NCBI RefSeq assembly: GCF_003664035.1
Contig: NZ_RCCK01000012.1
Coordinates: forward strand, 614,573-678,572
Length of the DNA: 64,000 nucleotides
Direction: 5' to 3'
Origin: Pedobacter alluvionis
GTDB lineage: Bacteria > Bacteroidota > Bacteroidia > Sphingobacteriales > Sphingobacteriaceae
Translations under genes and position numbers: made by a program
Part shown: positions 28,701-37,566 of the stretch, piece by piece
How the letters are laid out: each line of letters starts with the position of its first letter
Numbering within the stretch: the stretch's first letter is position 1
The notes under the pieces: generated by a model
The model's database searches: none
Told to the model about the DNA's origin: nothing
The model's input: the letters and a program-made list of their open reading frames with translations, nothing else

Positions 28701-29348
28701 TATAGTTATAAATCTGCAGGGCTGGACCCAAGCAGCGGCGACCCTGTAGGTTATCTGAATGGTATAGAATCAAAAAATTATACTGCGATCCTAAGCAACA
28801 ACAATCCAGATGATGTGATCTACCACGGTTCATCAAGGCCAACGCATTTTGGTGCGCTTCGCAATACCTTTTCTTACAAAGGTTTTTCGCTATCGGCAAA
28901 TGTTACGTATAAATTTAATTACTATATCCGTAAAAAATCTACAAGCTTAAACTACACCGAGACCATATTGCCCGTATATGCTAACAGCGATTATGCATTG
29001 CGTTGGCAAAAAGCAGGTGACGAAAACATAACCACAGTACCCTCAATGGTATTTGCTGTTAATACAAATAGAAATACATTTTATCAAAACTCAGAAGTGT
29101 TGGTAGAAAAAGGCGACCATATTAGGTTACAGGACATAGGCTTAAGCTACGATTTAAATCAAAATCTTTTACGGAAGATGCCATTTTCATCCCTTCAAAT
29201 TTATAGCTATATCAATAACGTAGGGATTTTATGGCGAGCAAATAAAAATGGGATTGATCCTGATGTTAGTGATTACAGAAGCGGTAATTACAATGTGTTT
29301 CCGAACCCAATAACTTATGCATTTGGCGTGAGGGCAAATTTTAAATAG
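25737..29348 (+). CDS. SusC/RagA-type TonB-dependent outer-membrane receptor with STN domain
   Basis: About 1200 residues. A hydrophobic signal (MRLHFILLLLLFTVIVALAD) begins at 25842; the ATG at 25737 would add a 35-residue leader and a TTG further up a longer one, so the start is uncertain. After the signal comes an STN (secretin/TonB N-terminal) domain, the mark of receptors that signal to FecR. A carboxypeptidase-D-like repeat follows (ITGVVNDENGQPLVGASVTI), then the plug (NPNDIESITILKDAAAASIW ... GVIVITTKKG) and a 22-strand barrel. With the SusD lipoprotein it should import a bulky substrate, sugar or peptide, which cannot be deduced here. It is regulated by the upstream FecI/FecR pair. 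Confidence 0.92.
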   Translation: MIFSSNCRYPNGYSPAVYWSPVPHREQTTHLKKILMRLHFILLLLLFTVIVALADDVKAQSITLEAKATPMYQVFKQIEKQTGYLFWYKGKMLGKNTPITASINNLQLKPALDKIFANIPFSYEIVDETIVVTEKLLPQKSKEKQNKQGITGVVNDENGQPLVGASVTIKGTTQTTMTDSEGKFAIDNVSDNSLLVISYVGYKSVEIKAQNNKSISVTLNLISGKLDDISVVSTGYQNIPKERATGSFVQIDNTLLNRRISTNILDRLDGITSGLIFNKVAGPVGIAPTNEKLGINIRGRVTIDSKVSADPLVVLDNFPYEGDINSINPNDIESITILKDAAAASIWGARSGNGVIVITTKKGKLNEALKIDLNTNITIGESPNLKYSRNFLNSSDYIDIEKYLYSQNYYNQDLANTTTYPVISPVVALLARNTAEANQQIDALRSIDVRDEASKHLYQKSLSQQYNLSLRGGSAKSTHLLSLGYDKNRYNNIGAGFDRLTINTSNTYRPIKNLEVSAAVVYNKSNQSSAYIYNPLYPYLKLADADGNPLSVPVGFNNTYLESAQALGYMDWKLRPLQERDLFDNVAKINNLLLRTSVRYQFLPFLSAEVQYQYQNENGNTRYLQSIDSYNVRNTINIYSQRNTTTGVFTYPVPKGGILSMTDRKLEAENFRTQLNYNQNFAGKHNISAITGAELRDIETTSYNRLSYGYNDDFGTAVTNLNYTTFFPLSPAGTGSRTVPAPDGTVNGTVNRFISYYANASYTFKDRYTATLSGRKDGANIFGANTNDKITPLWSAGLGYEISKEAFYNLPLIPYLKVRATYGYNGNVYNASSYLTATYSTSSLTGAQTATITSAPNPELRWEKIRNKNLGLDFATKKNRLNGTVEIYDKLGTDLIEDALLAPSTGFNSFKGNAASVNTKGVDIILNSINLNGDFKWYTNFLFSYNKDKVISYDTKYTTSYLTSNASNIADPARQGLYIKEGNSIFGVYSYKSAGLDPSSGDPVGYLNGIESKNYTAILSNNNPDDVIYHGSSRPTHFGALRNTFSYKGFSLSANVTYKFNYYIRKKSTSLNYTETILPVYANSDYALRWQKAGDENITTVPSMVFAVNTNRNTFYQNSEVLVEKGDHIRLQDIGLSYDLNQNLLRKMPFSSLQIYSYINNVGILWRANKNGIDPDVSDYRSGNYNVFPNPITYAFGVRANFK

Positions 29349-29356
29349 ACAAGACA

Positions 29357-30751
29357 ATGAAAAAATATATTTTATACCTCCTAATAATGTTTGTCATTGT
29401 ATCATGCAAAAAGCAGGATGAATGGTTGAACGTAAAATCTAATAAAGCTGATATTATACCGAAGACATTGCAGGATTATCAAGCAATTTTGGATAATAAC
29501 ACTGTAATGAATAGTAATTTTCCTGCAATAGGAATTATAAGTGCTGATAATGGTAATGTTAGTGACCTAATTGCCACCACTGGGGGAACACTGCAAGAAA
29601 GAAATGCATACAAATGGGCTTCTGATATTTACGAGGGTGGGCTAAGTGGTGGTGTTGATTGGATATATCCTTATAAAGCAATCGAGTATGCTAATGTAGT
29701 TCTTGATGGCCTTAAAAATATTGACAAAATTTCCCAAAGTGAAGTGCAGTACAATAACATAAAAGGGTCGGCATTATTCTACAGAGCAGTAGCCTTTTAT
29801 GCCTTGGCTCAGATCTATATAAAACCATACAATTCAGAGACAGCAGCATCAGATCCTGGTTTATTGCTCCGCATTTCTTCTGATGTAAATGTACGGTATG
29901 ATAGAGCTACAGTCCAGAAAACCTACGAACAAATTATTGATGATCTATCTCAAGCAGTGTCATTTCTTCCGTTAACACCTGTATACAAAACACGACCCTC
30001 AGTTCCGGCGGCACAGATGATGCTAGCAAAAGTATATTTAAATATGTCGATTTATGACAAAGCGAAATCTTTTGCAGATTTGGTACTAAACAATAATAAT
30101 ACTTTGCTAGATTTTAACACATTAAATACTGCTTTAACCTATCCGTTGCCGACTTTTAAAGATAACAATCCCGAAATTCTATTTTTTAATTTGACTTTAA
30201 ATTATTCTTTGGGGTCTATATCTAATAGGGTTATTACTAGCGAATTGTATAATAGTTATAATGTGAATGATTTACGTAAAACCATTTTTTTTAGAACTAA
30301 CACTGATGCAACACATAGTTTTCGAGGAGCTTATTGCGGATCATCTGAAACATTTTGTGGTCTAAGTTTGAATGAATTGATTCTCATAAGGGCAGAATGT
30401 TTGGCTAGAACGGGTCATATAAATGATGCTATGGCGGATCTTAATCTATTATTAAGTAAAAGGTGGAAAAAGAACTCTTCTGGGAATACAACCTATATAA
30501 ATCAAACGGCAAACTCTGAAAATGAAGCACTTGAGATCATTTTAAATGAAAGACGCAAAGAGTTGCCTTTTACTGGTAATCTAAGGTGGGAAGATCTTCG
30601 TCGATTAAATTCGGATTCACGTTTTGCCAAGACCTTATCAAGAACAATACTAGGACAGATTTATACTCTAGCTCCTAACGATCCAAAATATACCTTACCA
30701 ATTCCTCCATCTGAAATAAGCATTAATCCTGTTATTCAAAATCCAAGATGA
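29357..30751 (+). CDS. SusD/RagB-type substrate-binding lipoprotein
   Basis: 464 residues. The signal ends in VIVSCKK with lipidated Cys17. Family features include the N-terminal TPR-like helices (IKGSALFYRAVAFYALAQIY) and the C-terminal block LNLLLSKRW ... LNERRKELPFTGNLRWEDLR, ending with the usual YTLPIPPSEISINP. It starts 8 bp after SusC and overlaps the next gene by 4 bp. It should cap the SusC barrel on the cell surface and capture substrate. Confidence 0.9.
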   Translation: MKKYILYLLIMFVIVSCKKQDEWLNVKSNKADIIPKTLQDYQAILDNNTVMNSNFPAIGIISADNGNVSDLIATTGGTLQERNAYKWASDIYEGGLSGGVDWIYPYKAIEYANVVLDGLKNIDKISQSEVQYNNIKGSALFYRAVAFYALAQIYIKPYNSETAASDPGLLLRISSDVNVRYDRATVQKTYEQIIDDLSQAVSFLPLTPVYKTRPSVPAAQMMLAKVYLNMSIYDKAKSFADLVLNNNNTLLDFNTLNTALTYPLPTFKDNNPEILFFNLTLNYSLGSISNRVITSELYNSYNVNDLRKTIFFRTNTDATHSFRGAYCGSSETFCGLSLNELILIRAECLARTGHINDAMADLNLLLSKRWKKNSSGNTTYINQTANSENEALEIILNERRKELPFTGNLRWEDLRRLNSDSRFAKTLSRTILGQIYTLAPNDPKYTLPIPPSEISINPVIQNPR

Positions 30752-32271
30752 AAAAAATTACCATAATAGTCTCAATGTTGCTATTTGCTTTTATATGTAA
30801 AGCACACTTGATAGACAGAAAAAATTCACAACGTGTTCGAATAAGTGTTGTTTATGATAGTACCTCTCCTATTGATACTTTGCTGCTTGAATATCTTGAG
30901 CATTCCTGGGATCGATTGCCTGGCTTCAAATTCATTCCTGCTCAAAGCTCCAAACATTCCCATTATTTTGATTTGGTAAATCAAGAACAGATCGCCTATA
31001 TTTCTTTAAGCAAGCCAAGTAAGCGAACTAGATATATAAATTTTATTACAAGATTTATATCGGAACCTGGAGATGATGTTACCATTAATATTTTGAAAGA
31101 TTCTAGCTTGTTCAATGGCTATTCATTAAAATTTAGTGGAAAAGGGAGCATAAAATACCAATGTCAATATGATTTAAGTAAGACGTCAGAAAAGACGATG
31201 AAACAGTTTTATAAACAACCTAATTACACTATAAGAAATAGACTTATCGTAAAAGACTCAATATATTATAAATATTTTCTCATTAACCTTGAATCACAAA
31301 TAAAATCTGAAACAAAGACGTATATAACTAATTTGTCGATTTTGGAAAAATATAAGAATAGACTTGGAAGCTTTATGTACAATTTGCTTAAAGCTCAAGT
31401 TTATGGAAGCCTTGAGGATTCAAATATCAGTCATTTAATCTTTCCATATACTCAAGTAAAGGATCGGTCATTAATACCTCAATATTTCGCTGAAATAGAA
31501 AATTCATTGTTAAATACCTATAGACATCGCTATAAGCCTGATTTTAAACAAATACCCGATCAATATTTAACATTATCTGGCAACTATATAAGTTATATTA
31601 TCAAAAGAACAGCAGATACGATTTTTGACAAAAAGGATCATTACGGTTATTTGAAGAGTAATTTTAGAGGTATTTTAAGAGATAGATTGATCGCAGCTTA
31701 TTTTACTAGGTATTATTTTGAGAAAGAAAATGCAGATATAAATGTTTCAGATGCACTAACATTTGTTAAGACTGATTATTGTAAAAGTATTCTGCAATCA
31801 TTCAATAATTCTTTAAAGTCAGGAAATTTGGCTTATAGTTTTGAACTACCAGATAGTTCAGGTAAAATTGTTAAATTAAATGATTTTAAGGGAAAAGTAC
31901 TTTTGATAGATTTTTGGTTTACTGGATGTAGTGGCTGTCGTACATTGGCTGATCAAATGAGACCAATAGCGAAACATTACGAAACAAATAATCGAATAGC
32001 TTTTGTTAGTATAAATGTAGATCAGGATATTTCTAAGTGGAAGAATAGTATTCAATCTGGAAAATATACGCATACCAATAGTATAGATCTTTCCACAGGA
32101 ATAGTAAATGGCAAACGTATTATCAATTATTACAAGATATTTGCCTACCCCACAGTAATTATTATTGACAAGAAGGGCAAGATAATTACTGGAAGTCCAC
32201 CAGAACCAAATAATCCAAGTTCGGCAAAAGCACTTACTGACCTATTAGATAGATCTATATCTGAAGACTAA
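30748..32271 (+). CDS. TlpA-like thioredoxin-fold lipo/periplasmic protein
   Basis: 507 residues with a signal peptide (MKKITIIVSMLLFAFICKA) and a C-terminal thioredoxin domain. The domain shows FELPDSSGKIVKLNDFKGK, then LLIDFWFTGCSGCRTLADQM with the CxxC pair, and a TVIIIDKKGKI strand. The first 350 residues are a DUF4369-like/helical extension typical of Bacteroidota TlpA proteins. The ATG overlaps the SusD stop (ATGA), so it is the last gene of the SusCD operon. It probably keeps periplasmic thiols reduced or processes a cysteine-containing substrate. CSGC in place of CxPC may change its redox potential. Confidence 0.85.
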   Translation: MKKITIIVSMLLFAFICKAHLIDRKNSQRVRISVVYDSTSPIDTLLLEYLEHSWDRLPGFKFIPAQSSKHSHYFDLVNQEQIAYISLSKPSKRTRYINFITRFISEPGDDVTINILKDSSLFNGYSLKFSGKGSIKYQCQYDLSKTSEKTMKQFYKQPNYTIRNRLIVKDSIYYKYFLINLESQIKSETKTYITNLSILEKYKNRLGSFMYNLLKAQVYGSLEDSNISHLIFPYTQVKDRSLIPQYFAEIENSLLNTYRHRYKPDFKQIPDQYLTLSGNYISYIIKRTADTIFDKKDHYGYLKSNFRGILRDRLIAAYFTRYYFEKENADINVSDALTFVKTDYCKSILQSFNNSLKSGNLAYSFELPDSSGKIVKLNDFKGKVLLIDFWFTGCSGCRTLADQMRPIAKHYETNNRIAFVSINVDQDISKWKNSIQSGKYTHTNSIDLSTGIVNGKRIINYYKIFAYPTVIIIDKKGKIITGSPPEPNNPSSAKALTDLLDRSISED

Positions 32272-32273
32272 AA

Positions 32274-32299
32274 TGAAAGGGCATTCAATTGCCCTTTCA
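32274..32299. terminator. Bidirectional hairpin terminator
   Basis: A 10-bp perfect stem (TGAAAGGGCA / TGCCCTTTCA) with a 6-nt loop sits between the convergent TlpA and DUF6520 genes, 2 bp after one stop and 9 bp after the other. T-rich sequence follows on the plus strand. Confidence 0.75.
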
Positions 32300-32308
32300 T
32301 CAATAATT

Positions 32309-32551
32309 TTAAGGAACATATACACCAGGTTCAGCTTCTGTGAAATTACTGTCTTGATTCAATGGGCCATTAGGGTCAATAATGTTGTAAGAGCAAGTAC
32401 TGTTATCTTGTACTTCGCAATGACCAGTTTTTAGCTGATAAGTTCCATTGCTGTTTCTTACATAAAGATCTTCTGCTTTTGTACTGGATGCAAAAGCACT
32501 CCCTACAGCAAACAATACAGCTGTAGCTAATAGTAATTTAAAATTTTTCAT
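32309..32551 (-). CDS. DUF6520-type small secreted protein
   Basis: 80 residues with a signal peptide (MKNFKLLLATAVLFAVGSAFA) and a short mature part with two cysteines (HCEVQDNSTCSYN). This fits the DUF6520 family of small secreted Bacteroidota proteins, which usually sits beside a MauE/DoxX membrane gene as it does here. The family has no established function; the cysteine pair and the neighbour suggest redox handling. It is the last gene of a three-gene minus-strand set. Confidence 0.7.
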   Translation of the reverse strand: MKNFKLLLATAVLFAVGSAFASSTKAEDLYVRNSNGTYQLKTGHCEVQDNSTCSYNIIDPNGPLNQDSNFTEAEPGVYVP

Positions 32552-32640
32552 GATAATAAAATTTTTGGATTTGTTGCCTACTCTTTGTTAAGGTTTTCGG
32601 CTTCGCCTTTTTACTCTCTGGCCAGAAAGAGTTTTCATGG

Positions 32641-33078
32641 TTATTGTATGTTATAGCTTATTGTAGATTTGTGTTTTTTTATGGCTATAAAAATTATGAT
32701 TACAAAAAAAATATTGAAAACCAAATGTTGTGGCCAGGTCAACTTGCTAATCACACCTCCACAACTGCATGGTACATAATCAAACACGTGGAGTAGTACC
32801 AAAGCATTATACATTGTAAACAAGCTCATTAATAACAGCGCCGCATACAAGCCAATTAATCGATTACGCTCAAACGATAATGCCACCACAATAGCAATTT
32901 CAGCGATCGGCAATGCCCAACTAAGAACGGGTGTTAAGCTATTTGGAAAAGGCTGGTTGTTCAGATCAGAAGTAAACCCCTTAAAATCTACAAGCTTACT
33001 TATCCCCGTATATAAAAACAGTATCACCAGCAATATGACGACTATCTCGATAATGATTTGTTTATTTCGCATATTCAT
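32641..33078 (-). CDS. MauE/DoxX-family redox-associated membrane protein
   Basis: 145 residues with four membrane helices. The first ends in LYTGISKLVDFKGF, the usual DoxX/MauE start, and a CSCGG motif lies between helices 3 and 4 (FDYVPCSCGGVISKL). MauE proteins help form disulfides in the periplasm. The ATG at 33076-33078 is taken; an ATG two codons later is equally possible. It lies between the DUF6520 and lipoprotein genes, all on the minus strand. Confidence 0.8.
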   Translation of the reverse strand: MNMRNKQIIIEIVVILLVILFLYTGISKLVDFKGFTSDLNNQPFPNSLTPVLSWALPIAEIAIVVALSFERNRLIGLYAALLLMSLFTMYNALVLLHVFDYVPCSCGGVISKLTWPQHLVFNIFFVIIIFIAIKKHKSTISYNIQ

Positions 33079-33165
33079 TAGTTTTTAATGTTAGGATAGT
33101 GCTTCGCTTACTGCTTCTCAATAGGTTTCAATTTCAATTGTGGTAGGAAACATCTGGTAGATATA

Positions 33166-33399
33166 TTACAATCTCTGTCTCCACTGATCGCGATCTTTAG
33201 GCGGTGGATCGGTTTTTGGCTCGATCGGAGACCAAGCTGGAGGAGTAGTCTGGGTGCTGTCAGCGCCTTTACTATACTCGCTCTTCGAGGATTCGGTTTT
33301 CATTTGTACATTTATTATTTCTTCTTCATCCAGTTGCCTGCATGATTGGATAGAAATAATTCCTATTAAAATTAAAGTTGTTGAGATAATTTTGTTCAT
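33166..33399 (-). CDS. Small lipoprotein
   Basis: 77 residues with a lipoprotein signal (STTLILIGIISIQSCRQ), lipidated Cys at about residue 20. The mature part is short, hydrophilic and proline-rich (TPPAWSPIEPKTDPPPKDRD), likely disordered. It is the first gene of the set with MauE and DUF6520. The function is unknown. Confidence 0.6.
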   Translation of the reverse strand: MNKIISTTLILIGIISIQSCRQLDEEEIINVQMKTESSKSEYSKGADSTQTTPPAWSPIEPKTDPPPKDRDQWRQRL

Positions 33400-33491
33400 T
33401 GCTAATTACTTTTGAAATTATCCCGGCCGGTTTTATTTGAATTTGTTGGATCGAAGGTATAGCACTTTACGGTATGTGAAAAGTGTTCTAT

Positions 33492-33535
33492 GCACCGATT
33501 CAACAATCAGTGCGCACCAATTTAACAATTAGTGC
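33492..33535. promoter_or_regulatory. Two tandem imperfect palindromes (22 bp each)
   Basis: Units 33492-33513 and 33514-33535 lie end to end, agree at 19 of 22 positions, and both read GCAC...AATT-like...GTGC inward (GCACCAATTTAACAATTAGTGC is 22 nt; arms GCAC/GTGC and AATT/AATT). A looser third copy may precede them. They lie in the gap between the minus-strand lipoprotein operon and the TPR-AraC gene. Such a layout suits cooperative binding of a dimeric regulator, perhaps the TPR-AraC protein itself. Confidence 0.6.
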
Positions 33536-33657
33536 ATCAATAAATATTTGATACACAATAATATAAATACAATATTGTGTGTTTTGTATAAATCACGTCT
33601 AGTACAGTTATAATCGGCTGAAAATCCTTAAATTTGATAGTAAACCGCTCACCTTAA

Positions 33658-35388
33658 ATGGATTTAAGATCCCATTTTTGCTTTGTTATTATAGCAATAT
33701 TTCTAGGACAGCCCCTTTCTGGACAGAAAGAGGTGTTCAGCTCCTACTATTTAATTAAAAAGCAATATGAAAATCGAGCAGAAAATGATTCAACTGCGCT
33801 ACCCATAGTAAAGCAATACATTGATAAAGCCCGAAATGAAAAAAATTACATACGGCTTGTAGAAGGCTATCAGGATGGGATTTTTTATTCAGCAGTTTCT
33901 AATAAACTGAAATATGCAGACAGTGCCGTATTTGCTGCACAGCTAACTAAAGATAAGAACATCATCGGCAGGGCACATTTAAGCCGAGGTACCGTATATT
34001 ATTTTAATTTCAAGAAATACAAGCTGGCGCTGGAGGAATTTTTGAAGGCCTATGAATATTCTAAAAAAAGCGATGATAAGTATTATCACAATAAGGTAGT
34101 TTACAGACTTGCTGTTGTTAAAAGCTACATCGGGTACTATGATGAAGCACTAATCTTATTTAAACAGACTAGGGATTTTTTCAAGAAAGAATCTGAAAAA
34201 AATATACATGCCAATTTGCAGTATGGAAATAAGCGTGGATATTATAACAGCCTTCACCAAATGAGTATATGTTACCGTAATTTGGGGCAGCAAAAAAAAG
34301 CAGATTCACTTACGCTGATCGGACTTTCGCTTACCACTGGTGATCATGAGTACCAGCAGGAATATGGATATTTTTTAAAAGAAAAAGGGATTAGTGAGTT
34401 TTATAAACATGACTATATAAGCTCAATAACTACTTTGCAACGTTCCAAAAAGTACATAGCAAATGTAGATGATTTTGCATGGATGACCGTGTGCAACTCA
34501 TATATTGGAAAATCATATATGGCTCTTGGTGAAATGAAGCATGCAATGCCGTATTTCCAGAAAGTGGATTCCGTTTTTCAGCGTCATCATTTTATACTCC
34601 CTGAACTAAGGAACAATTATGAAGAACTGATTGCCCATTATCAGATTGAAAAGAATCCATTAAAGGAACTGTATTATACCAAGCAACTCTTAAAAGCTGA
34701 TAGTATTATAACACAAGATTTTCCATATCTGTCTTCTAAAATTCACCGAGAATACGATCAGCGGAAACTGCTTGACCAAAAAGCCAAACTAGAAACCAAA
34801 TTTTCAAGAAGCTATATGCTAAATCTAACCCTTGTGGTTATTGCTCTCCTTTTGTTACTGGTTTTATATATAAAGTTTAGTAAAGAGCGTAAAATTAAGG
34901 AACAATACAAACTGTTAGAACAGAAGATCCTTGCCGCTTCGGATTTGATGCAAACAAAAGAACCCGAAAAATTAAAAGTTCATCACAAAACCGATATTGA
35001 TCAAAAGATTGTAGATGAACTTTTAGGTAAGCTGAAAGCATTTGAAGACAGGAATGGATTTACAGAAAGTGGTTTAACATTAAATAAACTTGCTTCAAGG
35101 TTTGAAAAGAATCAGACTTATCTCTCAGCTGTAATCAATGAATATAAGGGTCTTAATTTCAACAGGTATTTAAGTGAACTGCGCATTGCTTATATTACCG
35201 ACAAGCTGTACAACGACAAAAAATATCTTCGTTATACAATTGAAACGCTTGCAGAGGAATGCGGTATCGCATCCCGCAATAACTTTTCCGACCTTTTCTT
35301 TGAGATCAATGGCATACGTCCATCGGATTTTATTAAAAAAAGGCGGGAAGATATTAATAAGGACAATGTAAGAAAGGAGGGAAAATGA
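33658..35388 (+). CDS. TPR membrane protein with AraC-type DNA-binding domain
   Basis: 576 residues: N-terminal signal/anchor, a TPR sensor region of about 350 residues (for example AHLSRGTVYYFNFKKYKLAL), one membrane helix (TLVVIALLLLLVLYIKF, near residue 390), a short linker, and a C-terminal AraC HTH pair (TLNKLASRFEKNQTYLSAVI and TIETLAEECGIASRNNFSDL, then IRPSDFIKKRR). This is the Bacteroidota membrane-tethered one-component type, which senses outside or periplasmic cues with its TPRs and binds DNA from the membrane. The ATG at 33658 follows the tandem palindromes by about 120 bp. The target genes are unknown; the adjacent MauE operon and peptide-export operon are candidates. Confidence 0.85.
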   Translation: MDLRSHFCFVIIAIFLGQPLSGQKEVFSSYYLIKKQYENRAENDSTALPIVKQYIDKARNEKNYIRLVEGYQDGIFYSAVSNKLKYADSAVFAAQLTKDKNIIGRAHLSRGTVYYFNFKKYKLALEEFLKAYEYSKKSDDKYYHNKVVYRLAVVKSYIGYYDEALILFKQTRDFFKKESEKNIHANLQYGNKRGYYNSLHQMSICYRNLGQQKKADSLTLIGLSLTTGDHEYQQEYGYFLKEKGISEFYKHDYISSITTLQRSKKYIANVDDFAWMTVCNSYIGKSYMALGEMKHAMPYFQKVDSVFQRHHFILPELRNNYEELIAHYQIEKNPLKELYYTKQLLKADSIITQDFPYLSSKIHREYDQRKLLDQKAKLETKFSRSYMLNLTLVVIALLLLLVLYIKFSKERKIKEQYKLLEQKILAASDLMQTKEPEKLKVHHKTDIDQKIVDELLGKLKAFEDRNGFTESGLTLNKLASRFEKNQTYLSAVINEYKGLNFNRYLSELRIAYITDKLYNDKKYLRYTIETLAEECGIASRNNFSDLFFEINGIRPSDFIKKRREDINKDNVRKEGK

Positions 35389-35484
35389 ACTCAAGATTAA
35401 GCAAATAATTTGTCTATACAGTTTCTTGCCTGATGAAAAGCTGACTAATAAAAAATCTTCATAAATTGCAATCATGAAATCAAA

Positions 35485-36186
35485 ATGTTAGAAAACCTAC
35501 CTTTATATATTCCGTTTGTTTTCGGACTGACAACAGTCTTAACGCTTATATTATTCTACTGGACCATTAGGAATTCAAATTCCCAAAGTGTAAAACAACT
35601 CTCAACTAAAATATTAATAGGCTTAATATTTTGGCTAATTCTTCAGACATTTTTAACACTTCAAAATCTTTATAGTTACAATACTGATTTCTTTCCTCCT
35701 ACTATCTTATTATTTGGGATTTTACCTGCAATACTTACAATAGTAGTTTTGTTTTCAACGCAAAAAGGACGGCGGTTCATAGACAGTTTACCTTTAATTA
35801 ATCTAACTTATCTAAATATAGTAAGATTACCTGTGGAGGTTGTATTGTTTTGGCTTTTCTTAAACAAAGCAGTACCTGAACTAATGACGTTCGATGGACG
35901 AAACTTCGACATCATTGCCGGAATAACAGCACCCATAGTTGCATACTTCGGACTGACTGAAAGAAAAATTAGCAAAAGAACAATATTGATCTGGAATTTT
36001 ATTTGCCTCGGACTTTTGCTAAATATTGTTATAAATGCTTTTTTATCTGCGCCCTCGCCAGTACAAAAATTCGGTTTCGATCAACCGAATATAGCCATAT
36101 TGCATTTTCCCTTTAGTTGGCTGCCCACTTTTATCGTTCCTGTGATTTTATTTGGGCATTTGACTTCAATTAGAAAACTATTGTAA
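35485..36186 (+). CDS. Hypothetical polytopic membrane protein
   Basis: 233 residues with about six membrane helices and short loops (for example VFGLTTVLTLILFYWTI and LPTFIVPVILFGHLTS). It contains no transporter or enzyme motif that I recognise. It starts 97 bp after the TPR-AraC gene on the same strand. Similar conserved proteins occur widely in Bacteroidota without assigned function. Confidence 0.6.
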   Translation: MLENLPLYIPFVFGLTTVLTLILFYWTIRNSNSQSVKQLSTKILIGLIFWLILQTFLTLQNLYSYNTDFFPPTILLFGILPAILTIVVLFSTQKGRRFIDSLPLINLTYLNIVRLPVEVVLFWLFLNKAVPELMTFDGRNFDIIAGITAPIVAYFGLTERKISKRTILIWNFICLGLLLNIVINAFLSAPSPVQKFGFDQPNIAILHFPFSWLPTFIVPVILFGHLTSIRKLL

Positions 36187-36271
36187 AAGAAAATACAAAA
36201 CAAACTAAGATTATGCTAGTCCAAAACTAAGTCTCCCTCGCAGGTAGGAAGATTTAGTATAGTTTGAAAAC

Positions 36272-37555
36272 CTAGCCATTATTCAACATTTTCGTTATGT
36301 TCCTAAAAAAACGTTGCAGCAAAGAGCTTTCTTCTGTAATTATTTCAGCATCGGCCTGCATGCCGTTCTTCAGGACGATCTTCCGATCCGGATCTTTATT
36401 CTCAAAATGTTCAAAGCTTACTTTTGCTACAAATACGCTGTCACGAAAAGCCACATCAGAAATATAGGTTAGTCTTCCCTTGATGATACCGTATTGTTCA
36501 TAGGGATAGCTATGCATTTTGACCAATGTTCTTGCTCCTTTTTTTATTTTCCCCATATTGTATTGTGGAATCTGTATTTCGCCGAAGAAGTCTGTATTGC
36601 CCGGATTGATAATAAAAATCTCTTGACCTGCTTGTATATTTTGGTCTTGTTGAACAATGCCGGCAAAACTAACCTTGCCGTCAACAGGAGCAAATAAGAT
36701 GTGCTGCATTATCCAGGTATCACTCTCAGTAATACATTGGTTTAAGGCCTGAACAAATTTTGCCTGCTCTTCTGATATTGTATGCCGCAAATCTAAAAGC
36801 TCTTTTTCTTTAGCGCTATAAGTTCCCGAGTTATTAAGGATAGCCGTTTCACTTTGCTGTAGCGGGTATTTGGAAGCTAAATATTTGTTTTCCTGCTGTG
36901 CAAATTCACTCCGAGAAATAACCTTATTCTTATATAATTTCTTATAGGCCCCGTACTCCTCTTCCTGGTTCTTATATTCCAGCTGTTGAATTTTCTGCTG
37001 CTTTACGATCTGGCTGTTCAGCGCCTTGATATCTCTCAGGTCCTTTTCAAGAAACGCCATGCGCTTAAGATAATATCCGTTTTTAGTGGTTGCCTGATAT
37101 TGCAGGTACTGCCCGTAGAAGTTCTGATAACTGCCCTGCATTTCACCGATATTTAGGCCTTCCGGCAGCAAAATTGCTTCAAATTGGCGTCTTGAAATCC
37201 GTAACTGCACTTTTTTCAACTCTTGATTCAGCCTTAGCACATCCTTAGCATTTGCAGTACTTTCCAAATAGGCTAACGCTTGCCCTGATTTTACGTTATG
37301 TCCTTCTGAAACAAGCAAAGCAGTCAGCTTTCCTGTCTGTTTAGCAAGTACTGTCTTTGGGGCATTAAGGCAGTTGATTTTCAGGCTCGTTTTAACAACA
37401 TCGGGATAATTAATAAATGCAGAAAGTAAAATAATAGATCCCAAAATGGCAAAGACCAATGTAATTCCCCATTTCAATATCCATGAAGGTACTGCTGTAA
37501 TAATTTCGTGAACTTCCTCGCTATTGACCTGCGGTTGTAATCTAATCTCTGGCAT
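36272..37555 (-). CDS. HlyD-family membrane-fusion/adaptor protein
   Basis: 427 residues. One N-terminal membrane helix (WGITLVFAILGSIILLSAFI) is followed by a biotinyl-lipoyl-like half (KTVLAKQTGKLTALLVSEGH, NVKSGQALAYLES), a long coiled coil (about residues 110-270), the second lipoyl half (APVDGKVSFAG) and a beta-barrel domain. It is the adaptor that bridges the C39-type ABC exporter to the outer membrane, and it lies 11 bp downstream of that exporter gene. The outer-membrane channel is not encoded in this window. It is the last gene of the minus-strand peptide-export operon. Confidence 0.88.
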   Translation of the reverse strand: MPEIRLQPQVNSEEVHEIITAVPSWILKWGITLVFAILGSIILLSAFINYPDVVKTSLKINCLNAPKTVLAKQTGKLTALLVSEGHNVKSGQALAYLESTANAKDVLRLNQELKKVQLRISRRQFEAILLPEGLNIGEMQGSYQNFYGQYLQYQATTKNGYYLKRMAFLEKDLRDIKALNSQIVKQQKIQQLEYKNQEEEYGAYKKLYKNKVISRSEFAQQENKYLASKYPLQQSETAILNNSGTYSAKEKELLDLRHTISEEQAKFVQALNQCITESDTWIMQHILFAPVDGKVSFAGIVQQDQNIQAGQEIFIINPGNTDFFGEIQIPQYNMGKIKKGARTLVKMHSYPYEQYGIIKGRLTYISDVAFRDSVFVAKVSFEHFENKDPDRKIVLKNGMQADAEIITEESSLLQRFFRNITKMLNNG

Positions 37556-37566
37556 AACAATAAAAA

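Noticed and set aside
33492..33535. Two repeats considered as a minimal CRISPR array
   Set aside because: The units are contiguous without spacers and each is itself palindromic; no cas genes are in the window. An operator fits better.
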